From Clostridia bacterium (GTDB taxonomy: Bacteria > Bacillota > Clostridia > Oscillospirales > SIG627): 48,101 nucleotides of DNA. The stretch covers positions 1-48,101 of the forward strand of contig JAFSID010000094.1 of assembly GCA_017439965.1 (NCBI GenBank), written 5' to 3'. Below the pieces are notes generated by a model that saw only the letters and a list, made by a program, of their open reading frames with translations, was not told the origin of the DNA and did not search any database. The position numbers were made by a program, and so were the translations under genes. Shown here in pieces: positions 7,449-16,765 of the stretch (within the stretch, counting starts at the first letter, position 1; each line of letters opens with the position of its first letter).

Positions 7449-9347
7449 CTATTTATCCTTTTTATCGGGATTTATATACGTCGGTACAAGCTCGGAGATT
7501 ATTTCGCGGACGGGAAGATTATCGTCCTCCACCGCTACTCTCAGCTCCTCAAGACGTGAGAAGAAGTGCTCCTCGTCAAACTCTATCGGCTGTCCGACGT
7601 AAATAAGCTTATTGTCGGTTGAGCGGAGTCCCTCCTCGTCCATCAAAAGCTCCTCAAAAAGCTTTTCACCGGGACGGAGACCCGTATACTCAATCTTGAT
7701 ATCAACGTCAGGCTCGAAGCCCGAAAGCTTAATCATATTTTTCGCAAGGTCAACTATCTTAACGGGCTCACCCATATCAAGCACGAAAATTTCACCGCCC
7801 GTTGCCGATGCACCTGCCTGCAAAACGAGAGAGACCGCCTCGGGAATGGTCATAAAATATCGGATAATATCGGGATGAGTTACCGTAACGGGACCGCCCT
7901 CGGCAATCTGCCTTTCAAACAAGGGAATAACCGAGCCGTTTGAACCGAGCACGTTTCCGAAGCGTACCGCAACGAAGTCGGTCTCGCTCCTTTTATTCCA
8001 AGCCTGAACTATCATTTCGCACATACGCTTGGTCGCGCCCATAACGTTGGTGGGATTGACCGCCTTGTCGGTGGAAATCATAACAAACCTTTGAACGCCC
8101 GACTCGTGAGCCGCGCGGACGGTATTGAGAGTACCGAAAACGTTATTCTTTATAGCCTCGTTGGGACTGTCCTCCATCAAGGGCACGTGCTTGTGCGCCG
8201 CTGCGTGATATACGATATCGGGACGGCGTGACTTGAATATCTGCTCAAGTCTTGCGTAATCCCTGACCGAGCCGATAAGGGTCTCGGTGTTAAGGCTTGG
8301 GTATCTGCGCTTGAGCTCGTTCTGTATATCGTATACGTTGTTCTCGTAAATGTCAAAAAGTACAAGCTTTTTGGGAGAATGTGAGGCAAGCTGACGGCAA
8401 AGCTCCGAGCCTATCGAGCCTCCCGCGCCCGTTACCAGCACCGTCTTATTTTCAACGTAACCCATAACGCTTTCGATATTCATATTGACAGGCTCTCGTC
8501 CGAGAAGGTCCTCAATTCTCACCTTCTTTACAAGCATAGACGACTTTTTGTTGTTCATTATTTCAGCAAAGGACGGAACGGAATGTACGTCCGCGCCCGC
8601 TTCAAGACAAAGAGAAATAATTTCACGGCGTCTTGAGGTATCCATAGAAGGAATTGCAAGAAAAACGGTCTTTATATTATACTTTTTGCAAAGGGACGGT
8701 ATGTCCGAGCAGGTGCCCGCAACGGGTATACCCGAAATAAAGAAGCCGAGCTTTGCCTCGTTGTCGTCAACGAAGCAAACGGGATCGCACTTTTCAAAAA
8801 ACGCCTCAGTGCGAATCTCTCCCATAAGCCTGAGTCCCGCGCCGCCTGCACCGACGATAAGCGTCTTTCCGAAATCACGGATGCCCTCTCCTTCCTCAAG
8901 AAGACGGCGACGGCGTCTTGCGGACCGCTCCTTCATAGCAGTGTGACGAACGAAAATTCTGACAATTCCGCTACACAGCATACACACGCATGCGTGAAGT
9001 AAAAAGCCCGTGATATAAAGAGTGCGTTCAGCGGTCAACAGACCAACGGCTATATGGCTTATAAACAGTGCTACGTCCGTAAAAAAAGCAAGGCGAAAAA
9101 AGTCTGCCATAGAAGAAAATCTCCAGGCTACCTTATATACGCGCCCTGCAAAAAAGAGTACGGAAAAGCACACGGCACTGACGGGTATCATAACAAGCAT
9201 TTTACCCATATCCAGCTCCGAAAATACAAATCCACACTCAGTAAGCTTAATAAAGAAATAAGATAAATCAGCAACTATTAAATCAATTATGAACAGAACG
9301 GCAGGGCTTGTAAACCTTGTCACAGTTCTTATTTTCCCACAACTCAT
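7449..9347 (-). CDS. Membrane-bound nucleoside-diphosphate-sugar 4,6-dehydratase (CapD/FlaA1/PglF type)
   Basis: 632 residues. About four membrane helices fill residues 15-125, then a first Rossmann domain (LIVGAGGAGLRLM, near 165) and a second, catalytic SDR domain from about 300 with VTGAGGSIGSELCRQLA. The active-site region STDKAVNPTNVMGATKR has the Met-x-x-x-Lys form usual for the large UDP-GlcNAc 4,6-dehydratases instead of Tyr-x-x-x-Lys. LRPGEKLFEELL near the C-terminus is also typical. It would make a UDP-4-keto-6-deoxy sugar at the membrane for glycan synthesis. It is the first gene of the sugar cluster, behind its own promoter. Confidence 0.9.
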   Translation of the reverse strand: MSCGKIRTVTRFTSPAVLFIIDLIVADLSYFFIKLTECGFVFSELDMGKMLVMIPVSAVCFSVLFFAGRVYKVAWRFSSMADFFRLAFFTDVALFISHIAVGLLTAERTLYITGFLLHACVCMLCSGIVRIFVRHTAMKERSARRRRRLLEEGEGIRDFGKTLIVGAGGAGLRLMGEIRTEAFFEKCDPVCFVDDNEAKLGFFISGIPVAGTCSDIPSLCKKYNIKTVFLAIPSMDTSRRREIISLCLEAGADVHSVPSFAEIMNNKKSSMLVKKVRIEDLLGREPVNMNIESVMGYVENKTVLVTGAGGSIGSELCRQLASHSPKKLVLFDIYENNVYDIQNELKRRYPSLNTETLIGSVRDYARLEQIFKSRRPDIVYHAAAHKHVPLMEDSPNEAIKNNVFGTLNTVRAAHESGVQRFVMISTDKAVNPTNVMGATKRMCEMIVQAWNKRSETDFVAVRFGNVLGSNGSVIPLFERQIAEGGPVTVTHPDIIRYFMTIPEAVSLVLQAGASATGGEIFVLDMGEPVKIVDLAKNMIKLSGFEPDVDIKIEYTGLRPGEKLFEELLMDEEGLRSTDNKLIYVGQPIEFDEEHFFSRLEELRVAVEDDNLPVREIISELVPTYINPDKKDK

Positions 9348-9401
9348 AAAAACCTTCTTATTATTCTTAACCGCTCATCACGGTCTGTTCTCACTTTATT
9401 C

Positions 9402-9430
9402 ATTTTACCCCTTTTTATCCACAAAGTCAA
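9402..9430 (-). promoter_or_regulatory. Promoter of the envelope-sugar cluster
   Basis: Minus strand TTGACT, 17-base spacer, TAAAAT, about 55 bases before the dehydratase start codon. The 300-base gap 9348-9647 holds this promoter, an AAGGTTT/AAAACCTT inverted repeat just upstream of the -35 (9439-9458) that could be an operator, and the MFS gene terminator; otherwise nothing is seen. Confidence 0.75.
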
Positions 9431-9612
9431 GGGGATGTAAGGTTTAAATCAAAACCTTGTTAAAAGCATCACATATCACAATTCTTTTTTGTGCAAATTG
9501 ACCAACGAAAAAGTCGGTTTTTAACCCGTTTTTGTAAAATCAAGATATCAAAAAAATGCTTTAAATACAAAATTCACTAAAAATGCAGCAAAAAACGTGA
9601 AAGGCACACTAA

Positions 9613-9640
9613 GAAAAAAGAGGCGGTTTTTAACCGCCTC
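9613..9640 (-). terminator. Intrinsic terminator after the MFS transporter gene
   Basis: On the minus strand GAGGCGG, a loop, CCGCCTC, then CTTTTTTC: a standard hairpin with U-run, seven bases after the gene's stop codon. Confidence 0.9.
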
Positions 9641-9647
9641 AAGAGTG

Positions 9648-10904
9648 TTATTTTATAAACCTTTTCCACTTAGGAAGAGCAATCAGGGTAAAGATGATTC
9701 CAAGAAGCGAAACCCCAAGGAATAGCGCCATAATAACCGACCAGGAATACCTTTCGGTAATTCCCGCAATTCCGTAGGTTGCAATTGCCGCTCCGATATA
9801 AGTAAAGGAATTGAGAAGTCCCGAGAAGGTGGAAACGTATCCGACCCTTTTAAAGTAAATGGTTACTCGGGTGGTAAGCATCAGGTTGATCGCGTGAGAA
9901 GCACCCGACAACACCGCAACGCCCGCAATACCGATAACGGCAGACCTCTGATAGAACAGAACGAGTATAAGAGAAAAGATTGATGCAAAGCCCCAGAGAA
10001 TAAGGTTAGAGGTGAGCGGACAGCCCGTCTTTTTCTGGAAGAAGGAGCCGACGCTGTAGCTTAAAATACTGAGCACGGGAAGGATGGCAACCGAGAGAAT
10101 CGCTCCCGAGGTGTCAATCCCGTAGGCATCGTTGAGAAAATAGGACATCCAGGTCTCAATGCCGTCACGCAAAACGCCCTGAAGCGCAACTACAACGGCA
10201 ATCGGAATTGCGCTCGACATAATCACAACGCTCCAGAAGGGAGGCTTTTTAACGCTTGAGGCCTCGGGCGTTGAGGTAGCGTCTGTATCACGGTCAACGA
10301 TTGGATGCTTATCGTACCTTCCGTCAACAATATACCAGAGCACCGCGGTAACGATACCCATTATCGCGCAGAAATAGAAGGTATTCTTCCAGGAAAAGTA
10401 TTCTACAAAAAACGAAACGAGAAAATATATGCCGATGGTTGCCACGCTACATGCAACGGACACGAGCGTTGAGCCTTTTTTATAATATTCAAGAGTAAAA
10501 TTCTCACTCATACTCCGTACAAGAGGAGGCCATATCATAGACTGGAAAAAGCCGTTGAAGCACCAGAGCACGCAGAGTCCGACGGGTGTCAGACAAAAGG
10601 GTATGAGTATATTGCAGACGGACGCACCGATAAGTCCCAAGGGTATCATAATTCGGGGACGTATTCTGTCACCGAGGAAGCCGTTCAATACCTGACCGAC
10701 ACCGTAGGTTATAAAACTACCCGTTACGGCAAGACCCGTATCGGTCTTTGAAAGCCCCGTCGTTGCATCGTTTATAATAGCAAGAATGGAGGCGTTATAG
10801 CTCTTACGGGTAATATAGCTTGAAAAATACACAAGACAGCACAAAAGACAAAACCTGCCCATCTTACGAAGGAGCGCCTTGTCATCACTGCGAGCCACTG
10901 TCAT
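9648..10904 (-). CDS. MFS transporter of the organophosphate antiporter type (GlpT/UhpT-like)
   Basis: 418 residues with about twelve membrane helices. YFSSYITRKSYNASILAI at the first helix has the Arg-Lys pair that in GlpT binds substrate phosphate; the loop GDRIRPRIMIPLGL between helices 2 and 3 is the MFS A-motif in its OPA version. A sugar phosphate or glycerol phosphate exchanged for phosphate is the family's usual cargo, but the substrate here is not known. The start at 10904 is chosen because GAGGG lies six bases before it; an ATG 14 codons earlier lacks a ribosome site. Monocistronic, divergent from the lipoprotein-recG operon. Confidence 0.8.
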   Translation of the reverse strand: MTVARSDDKALLRKMGRFCLLCCLVYFSSYITRKSYNASILAIINDATTGLSKTDTGLAVTGSFITYGVGQVLNGFLGDRIRPRIMIPLGLIGASVCNILIPFCLTPVGLCVLWCFNGFFQSMIWPPLVRSMSENFTLEYYKKGSTLVSVACSVATIGIYFLVSFFVEYFSWKNTFYFCAIMGIVTAVLWYIVDGRYDKHPIVDRDTDATSTPEASSVKKPPFWSVVIMSSAIPIAVVVALQGVLRDGIETWMSYFLNDAYGIDTSGAILSVAILPVLSILSYSVGSFFQKKTGCPLTSNLILWGFASIFSLILVLFYQRSAVIGIAGVAVLSGASHAINLMLTTRVTIYFKRVGYVSTFSGLLNSFTYIGAAIATYGIAGITERYSWSVIMALFLGVSLLGIIFTLIALPKWKRFIK

Positions 10905-10936
10905 AAAATCCCTCTTTTCAAAAAAATCACCAAAAC

Positions 10937-10965
10937 ATTCTAACACAAAGGCAAAAAAATTACAA
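10937..10965 (-). promoter_or_regulatory. Promoter of the MFS transporter gene
   Basis: Minus strand TTGTAA, 17-base spacer, TAGAAT. It lies back to back with the plus-strand promoter at 10972-11000. Confidence 0.6.
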
Positions 10966-10971
10966 GTCCTA

Positions 10972-11000
10972 TTGCTTTTTTTGTTAAAAAAAGGTATAAT
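10972..11000 (+). promoter_or_regulatory. Promoter of the lipoprotein-recG-two-component operon
   Basis: TTGCTT, 17-base spacer, TATAAT, about 40 bases before the first start codon of the operon. Confidence 0.7.
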
Positions 11001-11039
11001 ATAAAATAGGAATATATTTGTACAAGAAAGGTAAATGAT

Positions 11040-11546
11040 ATGAAAAAGCTTATTTTGTTCGTAACCGTTATGCTCGCGCTTCTTCTCGTCTCCTGCAGTA
11101 CCGTTGAAATAAAGGAGGAAAGCACGGTTACTCCCTCTGATTACAGCGTTCAGGAAACGCTCGACTCCTTGCTCGCATCAGGTCACTATTCCGTGATTCC
11201 GATAGTTTATCAGAACGGCTCCGAGCGTCAGCTTGACGAGGATTACCTCGACTATTATTTCGGAAGTGCCGACCTGCTTGAAGGTATCGACTCATATATT
11301 TTCGTAACCTCTCCCAACACTAACGTCAATGAAATGGGCGTATTTAAGATTACCGACGCCAAAAACCGCGAAATGCTTATCGAGGCGTTCAACACCCGCC
11401 GTGAAAATCTCATACAGACTCACACCAACTACTCGGCAGAGGACCTTGCAATTGCGGAAAATATGATAATTGCGGACTTTGACGATATCGTATACTTCAT
11501 TGCAACGCCCGACAACGCCTTCGTTGAAGAAATAGTCAAGGGATAA
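11040..11546 (+). CDS. DUF4358-type lipoprotein
   Basis: 168 residues. A short lipoprotein signal (KKLILF then LLVSCS, Cys about 19) is followed by a domain that looks like DUF4358: an N-terminal helix, a strand YIFVTSPNTNVNEMGVFKI, a helical repeat with NTRRENLIQTHTNYSAEDLA, and a final DIVYFIATPDNA strand. Function of the family is unknown. The protein should sit on the outer face of the membrane. Its TAA stop overlaps the ATG of recG by one base, so the two are translated together. Confidence 0.75.
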   Translation: MKKLILFVTVMLALLLVSCSTVEIKEESTVTPSDYSVQETLDSLLASGHYSVIPIVYQNGSERQLDEDYLDYYFGSADLLEGIDSYIFVTSPNTNVNEMGVFKITDAKNREMLIEAFNTRRENLIQTHTNYSAEDLAIAENMIIADFDDIVYFIATPDNAFVEEIVKG

Positions 11547-13528
11547 TGCTTAACCTCAAGGCAGTCAGCGTAAGAGGTCTGTCGGGAGTTGGAGCAAAAA
11601 CCGCCGAGGCGCTCGAAAACGCAGGAGTCTCGACCTATTACGACCTGCTCTGCAAATTCCCGAGAGCCTACGAGGACCATACTCCCCGATATTCCCTCTC
11701 GGAAACCTCACCCGAGCATTCGTCGGCGCTGGTTATGAGAATAAGCTCCGCTCCGAGAATTGCCTACACCGCCTCTAAAAAGAGAGTGGTAAGATTTTCG
11801 GCAAGACTATCCGACTCCGAGCCTCTCGTAAACGTGGTGTTTTTCAACCAGCCCTATCTTCTCTCCACCTTTCATCAAGGAGAGGATTGGCTCTTTTACG
11901 GACGGGTAACCCGTTCAACAGGCGGTTGGTTTATGTTTTCTCCCTCCTACGAAAAGCCGAGAGAGGATTACAGCCAAGCCGTACCCGTATACCCTTCCGT
12001 TTCGGGAATAGGCAGTAAAAAGCTTGCAAAAATAATAAATACCTGCCTTGACGCCATCGAAAACGAGGAGGTAGCCGAAAGTCTTCTTGAGGAAATACTT
12101 GAGGAGGAAGGACTCCCCGATATAAAATCCTCGTTTTTCAGCATTCACAGACCTCAAAGCCGTGAGGAAGCAAGACGCGCCTCCGAGCGATTTGCCTTTG
12201 AGGAGCTTTTCAATTTTGCGGTAGCCTCCATCCGTCTTTCAAGACGGGAGGACACAAAAACCGTAACACCGCTCAAGCCTCAAAGTCTCACTCCTTTTAC
12301 CGATTCACTTCCCTTTGAGCTGACAGACGCTCAAAAGCGTGTGATAAGTGAAATATCAGGAGATTTGACGGGCAACGGAAATGCGCGATGCCGTGCTATG
12401 AGAAGGCTTTTGCAGGGTGACGTCGGCTCGGGAAAGACCGCGGTTGCCGCGGCGGCAATGTATCTCGTTGCAAAAAACGGCGCAAAATCGGTCATTATGG
12501 CGCCCACCGAAATTCTCGCCCGTCAGCACGGAGCAAATCTCGAACGCTTTTTTAAAATGCACGGAATACCCGTGTATCTTCTCACGGGCTCAACGACTGC
12601 GGCGGCACGCCGTCAGATTGAAGAAAGGCTTCTCTCGGACGAGCCTCTCGTTTTAGTGGGAACACACGCACTCTTTGAAAGCGGTATAAACGCCTCGGGC
12701 ATAAAGCTGGTCGTCACCGACGAGCAACACCGCTTCGGAGTAAAGCAAAGAGAAAAGCTTCTGTCAATGGCGGACAGCCCCAACTCACTCGTTATGTCGG
12801 CAACGCCCATTCCGAGAACGCTGGCAATGTTCCTCTACGCAGGACTTGACATATCCATAATCGACGAGGTACCCAAGGGACGTCAGGAAATACAGACGGT
12901 GCTCATTCCCCCTGCAAAAAAGGAGAGAATGTATTCCTTTATAAAGGACGAGCTTGCAAAGGGCCGTCAGGGCTATGTCATCTGTCCTCTCGTCGAGGAG
13001 GACGAGGAGGGCACCGACGGTCTGCTCAGCGCAGAGGAGGTGCACGAAGCCCTCTCCAAGACTCTCGCTCCCTTCCGCGTAGGTCTGCTTCACGGAAAAA
13101 TGAAGCCTGCCAACAAGAAGGAAATTATGGAGGAATACGCCGCGCACAATATTGACCTTCTCGTGTCCACGACGGTCATTGAGGTCGGAATAGACGTTCC
13201 GAATGCAACCGTTATGGCAATAGAGAACGCCGAGCGCTTCGGTCTTGCTCAGCTTCATCAGTTGAGAGGCAGAGTCGGTCGAGGCAGTGAAAAGAGCACC
13301 TGCGTGCTAATAACTCCGTCAAGCTCAAGGGATGCACTTGAGAGACTCTCGTTTATGTGCAAATGTCACGACGGCTTCAAGATTGCCGAATACGACCTTG
13401 AAAAGAGAGGTCCCGGTGACTTCTTCGGCAGCCGTCAGCACGGCGATATGCCCTTCGCCTTCAGCGAGGGTATCCGCGACGTTGCAATGCTTGAGCACGT
13501 AACGGAGATTGCAAAAAAATACGTTTAA
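11546..13528 (+). CDS. recG: ATP-dependent DNA helicase RecG
   Basis: 660 residues, near the family's usual 680. It reverses stalled forks and unwinds branched DNA. An N-terminal wedge/OB region covers about residues 1-150; Walker A GDVGSGKT is at about 291-298, the DEQHRF box at about 391-396, SATPIPRTLAM follows, and the C-terminal helicase lobe has STTVIEVGIDVPNA, QLHQLRGRVGRG and the RecG-specific RGPGDFFGSRQHG. It starts on the last base of the preceding lipoprotein stop codon. Confidence 0.98.
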   Translation: MLNLKAVSVRGLSGVGAKTAEALENAGVSTYYDLLCKFPRAYEDHTPRYSLSETSPEHSSALVMRISSAPRIAYTASKKRVVRFSARLSDSEPLVNVVFFNQPYLLSTFHQGEDWLFYGRVTRSTGGWFMFSPSYEKPREDYSQAVPVYPSVSGIGSKKLAKIINTCLDAIENEEVAESLLEEILEEEGLPDIKSSFFSIHRPQSREEARRASERFAFEELFNFAVASIRLSRREDTKTVTPLKPQSLTPFTDSLPFELTDAQKRVISEISGDLTGNGNARCRAMRRLLQGDVGSGKTAVAAAAMYLVAKNGAKSVIMAPTEILARQHGANLERFFKMHGIPVYLLTGSTTAAARRQIEERLLSDEPLVLVGTHALFESGINASGIKLVVTDEQHRFGVKQREKLLSMADSPNSLVMSATPIPRTLAMFLYAGLDISIIDEVPKGRQEIQTVLIPPAKKERMYSFIKDELAKGRQGYVICPLVEEDEEGTDGLLSAEEVHEALSKTLAPFRVGLLHGKMKPANKKEIMEEYAAHNIDLLVSTTVIEVGIDVPNATVMAIENAERFGLAQLHQLRGRVGRGSEKSTCVLITPSSSRDALERLSFMCKCHDGFKIAEYDLEKRGPGDFFGSRQHGDMPFAFSEGIRDVAMLEHVTEIAKKYV

Positions 13529-13562
13529 TTGGCGAAAAACCTTACAATAAGGAGAAAAAGAA

Positions 13563-14024
13563 ATGAAAAGAATTTTATCAAGCTTACTCGTACTCGCACT
13601 TGCCTGCTCAATGCTCTTTGCCTGCACTCCCGAGACCCCCGAGGTTGAGGGTAAGGAGGAGCTTCCCGAAAAGGATATAATCGGTGAAATTGCCGCTACA
13701 GCGGCAGACCTCAATACCGTTCCCGAGGAGGATAACAAAATCGTAATTGACTTTACCGTAACCCACTCGGACGGCAACAAGGTTGCATACGCAGTCAAGA
13801 CCGACAAGGACAACCTCGGCGATGCACTTCTTGAGGAGGGTATCGTCAAGGGAGATATGGGAGAATACGGTCTTTACGTTACCGAGGTTGACGGCGAGGA
13901 GGCAAGCTGGGAAAAGGACTCGGCTTACTGGTACTTCTACAAGGACGGAGAGGCTCTTATGGAGGGCATTTCCTCCACTCCCATTGCAGACGGTGACAAA
14001 TTCGAGGCAGTATATACCAAATAA
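13563..14024 (+). CDS. DUF4430 lipoprotein
   Basis: 153 residues. Lipoprotein signal ending SMLFAC (Cys about 21), a Glu/Pro-rich linker, then a domain of the DUF4430 type, related to the C-terminal domain of cobalamin-binding intrinsic factor: DNLGDALLEEGIV, YGLYVTEVDG and WYFYKDGEALMEGISSTPI. In Firmicutes such lipoproteins often stand next to an ECF S component, as here, where the stop codon shares a base with the next start. That pairing suggests an outer-surface ligand-capture protein for the S component, possibly for a corrinoid; this is inference. Confidence 0.8.
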   Translation: MKRILSSLLVLALACSMLFACTPETPEVEGKEELPEKDIIGEIAATAADLNTVPEEDNKIVIDFTVTHSDGNKVAYAVKTDKDNLGDALLEEGIVKGDMGEYGLYVTEVDGEEASWEKDSAYWYFYKDGEALMEGISSTPIADGDKFEAVYTK

Positions 14025-14548
14025 TGAAAAACAGAACTCACAATCGACTTCGTGACCTGATAGTATTCGCAATGCTGGGTGCACTTATGCTTATCGGCAA
14101 GATAATTTTCGAGCCGTTACCAAACGTGCATCCGCTTGCGGCACTCGTCATAATATACACGCTCGTCTATCGGTCACGGGCACTTATTCCCATATACGTC
14201 TACGTGTTTTTACAGGGACTTATCTCAGGCTTCAATCTGTGGTGGATGCCCTATACTTATATATGGACGGTGCTCTGGGGACTTACGATGCTTTTGCCTA
14301 AAAAAATCCCCACGGGAATTGCAATATTCACATATCCGATATTATGCGCGTTTCACGGCATTCTGTTCGGCGTGCTTTATGCACCTGCTCAAGCGATTAT
14401 TTTCGGTCTTGATTTCAGTGCAATGATAAAATGGATAATCGCAGGTCTTCCTTTTGACCTGCTACACGCAGGCGGCAATCTTGCCGCAGGATTTTTGGTC
14501 TTGCCTATTTCAAGGGCACTAAAAAGGCTTGAAGGAGATACTTTATGA
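14024..14548 (+). CDS. ECF transporter S component
   Basis: 174 residues with five or six membrane helices. The N-terminus RLRDLIVFAMLGALMLIGK is the usual ECF S-component opening, with the small-residue motif that docks to the T component. No EcfA or EcfT is nearby, so it would share a general energising module coded elsewhere. Substrate cannot be read directly; the DUF4430 partner makes a cobalamin-type ligand possible. It overlaps both neighbours (one base before, ATGA after). Confidence 0.8.
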   Translation: MKNRTHNRLRDLIVFAMLGALMLIGKIIFEPLPNVHPLAALVIIYTLVYRSRALIPIYVYVFLQGLISGFNLWWMPYTYIWTVLWGLTMLLPKKIPTGIAIFTYPILCAFHGILFGVLYAPAQAIIFGLDFSAMIKWIIAGLPFDLLHAGGNLAAGFLVLPISRALKRLEGDTL

Positions 14549-15219
14549 TTTTTTGTGTTGAAGACGACAACTCTGCAAGAGACTTAATGATTTACACGCT
14601 TGCCGCCTCTTCCTTTGAGGCTGAGGGCTTCTCTGACGGCAAGGCGCTTTTCGAGGCACTCGACAAGCGCATTCCGAGTCTTATTTTACTTGACGTTATG
14701 CTACCCGGTGAGGACGGAATATCAATCCTCAAAAAGCTTCGTTCAAAGCCTGCGTGGGCTGACATCCCCGTAATCATCGCGTCGGCAAAAAGCACCGAAT
14801 ACGATAAAGTCATAGGACTTGACCTCGGTGCAGACGATTACCTTGCAAAGCCCTTCGGTATGATGGAAATGCTATCCCGAGTAAAAGCGGTGCTACGCCG
14901 AGCGAAGCCCGAAAAAAACGGCAAAATCCTCGAGGTCGGCAAGCTTTCACTCAGTACTGCTGAGCATACCGTAGCCGTTGCGGGCGAGAGAATAAGACTC
15001 ACCCTCAAGGAATATGACCTGCTCGAAAAATTTATGGCGGAGCCCTGCCGTGTATTTACCCGTGAACAGCTTCTTTTATCGGTATGGGGAGACGATTTCC
15101 CGGGAGGTACGAGAACGGTTGACGTACATATAGGTACTCTTCGTACAAAGCTCGGAGAATGCGGTGAGTACATAGAAACAGTCCGAGGAATCGGATACAG
15201 ACTTGAGGCAAAGCAATGA
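14545..15219 (+). CDS. OmpR/PhoB-family response regulator
   Basis: 224 residues. Receiver domain 1-120 with the acidic pair in CVEDD, phospho-acceptor Asp50 in LLDVMLP and the conserved Lys in LAKPFG. A winged-helix DNA-binding domain fills about 128-222, with RLTLKEYDLLEKF and TRTVDVHIGTLRTKLG as recognition region. Start overlaps the S-component stop as ATGA, and its own stop overlaps the kinase start the same way. Confidence 0.95.
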   Translation: MIFCVEDDNSARDLMIYTLAASSFEAEGFSDGKALFEALDKRIPSLILLDVMLPGEDGISILKKLRSKPAWADIPVIIASAKSTEYDKVIGLDLGADDYLAKPFGMMEMLSRVKAVLRRAKPEKNGKILEVGKLSLSTAEHTVAVAGERIRLTLKEYDLLEKFMAEPCRVFTREQLLLSVWGDDFPGGTRTVDVHIGTLRTKLGECGEYIETVRGIGYRLEAKQ

Positions 15220-16421
15220 AAAGCCGCAACGTTATTGCAATAACCGTAATATTACTTTCGGCAAACGTCATTTTCACGGTTCTTTCTCTCTCTATCCCAT
15301 CTCTCATATGCTCAATTTTAACCTTTGCAGTTCTTTTAATTTTTTACCGCAATAGAAAAGAGAAGGAAAGCAAGCCACCGTCGGAAATCAAAGCACCCGT
15401 TATAAAGGCAGAGGTATCCGACTCCGAAGCTGAGATTTTCAGAGACTCGGCAAACGCCATCCGCGAGGGCTTTATGATACTTGACGGCTCGGGCAAGGTC
15501 ATTTTATCAAACCTTGCCGCGCGCAGTCTTTTATCCCTTGGAGACGGTGAGGAAAATCTGCTTACAGACAGCCACTCTCCCGCCATCCGCGAGCTTATCA
15601 ATCAGGCAAAGGGCGGTTATCACGCCGATGCGGACATTATTCTCGACGGTGCTGAGTACGAGCTTTCGGCTGACCCCGTTTTCGACAACGGTGCCGTAAA
15701 GAGCATTGCAATACTCATCCTCCGAGAGAGCGAAAAGGAAAAGAGCGCGCTCATCCGACGTGAGTTTACCGCCAACGTATCACACGAATTAAAAACTCCC
15801 CTCCACGCAATTTCGGGTTATGCAGAGCTTATGAAAAACGGAATGGTGCGTGAGGAGGATAAGGAAAGGTTTTTGTCAAACATTTATTTTGAGGCTCAGA
15901 GGCTTGTGGACCTTATCGACGATACCATAAAGCTTTCCCGTCTTGATGAGGGCGCAACGCAATTCGTCAAGGAAAGAGTTGACCTCTACGCAATTGCGGA
16001 AAAGACCCTCTCTCTTCTTGACACCAAGGCAAGTCGCACGGGCGTCAAGCTTATTCTCTCGGGTAAGGAAACCTATATCGACGGAATACCTCAGCTTCTT
16101 GACGGAATTATATTCAATCTCGTTGACAACGCCATCAAGTACAACCGTGAAAACGGCTCGGTATCGGTAGAAATCAAGGAAAACGAGAAAAACGTCACCC
16201 TCAACGTGTGCGACACGGGAATCGGTATTCCCGAGGAATACCGCGAGAGAGTCTTTGAACGCTTCTACCGAGTTGACAAGAGTCACTCCAAGGAGGTAGG
16301 AGGAACGGGACTCGGTCTTTCAATCGTGAAGCACGCCGCAAAGCTTCACCAGGCACACATAGAGCTTTACAGCGTGGTCAACGGAGGCACCAGCGTACGA
16401 GTGATATTCCCCAAAAATTAA
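15216..16421 (+). CDS. PhoR-like sensor histidine kinase
   Basis: 401 residues. Two N-terminal membrane helices with almost no extracellular loop (residues 5-45), a PAS domain at about 75-170 (EGFMILDGSGKVILSN), a HisKA domain with the phospho-acceptor in NVSHELKTPL (His near 190), and an ATPase domain with NLVDNAIKYN, DTGIGIPEEY and GGTGLGLSIVKH. The lack of a sensor loop and the PAS domain match PhoR, and the next plus-strand gene is a Na/Pi cotransporter with a PhoU domain, so phosphate is a reasonable guess for the signal. Last gene of the operon. Confidence 0.9.
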   Translation: MKSRNVIAITVILLSANVIFTVLSLSIPSLICSILTFAVLLIFYRNRKEKESKPPSEIKAPVIKAEVSDSEAEIFRDSANAIREGFMILDGSGKVILSNLAARSLLSLGDGEENLLTDSHSPAIRELINQAKGGYHADADIILDGAEYELSADPVFDNGAVKSIAILILRESEKEKSALIRREFTANVSHELKTPLHAISGYAELMKNGMVREEDKERFLSNIYFEAQRLVDLIDDTIKLSRLDEGATQFVKERVDLYAIAEKTLSLLDTKASRTGVKLILSGKETYIDGIPQLLDGIIFNLVDNAIKYNRENGSVSVEIKENEKNVTLNVCDTGIGIPEEYRERVFERFYRVDKSHSKEVGGTGLGLSIVKHAAKLHQAHIELYSVVNGGTSVRVIFPKN

Positions 16422-16477
16422 CGGTTTTTCGTGCAATTCAAGTAACTCTTTAAGGGCTACTTCTCATAAGGATGATT

Positions 16478-16507
16478 AAAGCCTCGATGAAATTCATCGA
16501 GGCTTTT
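16478..16507 (+). terminator. Intrinsic terminator after the histidine kinase gene
   Basis: AAAGCCTCGATGAA pairs with TTCATCGAGGCTTTT, a 14-base stem with a very small loop and U-run, 56 bases after the kinase stop codon. Confidence 0.9.
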
Positions 16508-16765
16508 CTTATGCTTATCGGATAGAAAAAGATAAGTGATATTCTTTGCTGTGCAAAGAGTGATATTTTCACTTTGTGAAAGTGATATTACTCCCTCTGG
16601 TCGTAGTGATATTTTATTCGCCCTATAAACTGTCCGTAGGACAATATCACTATGCGAAAGCATAATATAACTGCGAAGCAATATCACTCGCCTTTGGCGA
16701 ATAAAACTGCGAGACTTCCTTGTGAGAAGTCTCGCAAGGGCTGTGATTTTTTTCACAGTCCTTTG
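16508..16765. repeat. Array of short hairpins joined by GTGATATT / AATATCAC spacers
   Basis: About nine small hairpins stand in a row: CTTATC/GATAAG, CTTTGC/GCAAAG, TTTCAC/GTGAAA, GTCC/GGAC, ATGC/GCAT, TGC/GCA, TCGCC/GGCGA, GCGAGACTTC/GAAGTCTCGC and CTGTGA/TCACAG. In the left half they are separated by GTGATATT (four times), in the right half by its complement AATATCAC or a variant, and TTATTCGCC in the left half pairs with GGCGAATAA in the right. The whole block is therefore a large palindrome made of small ones. No convincing gene is present. It fills most of the 473-base gap before the Na/Pi gene. Confidence 0.8.
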
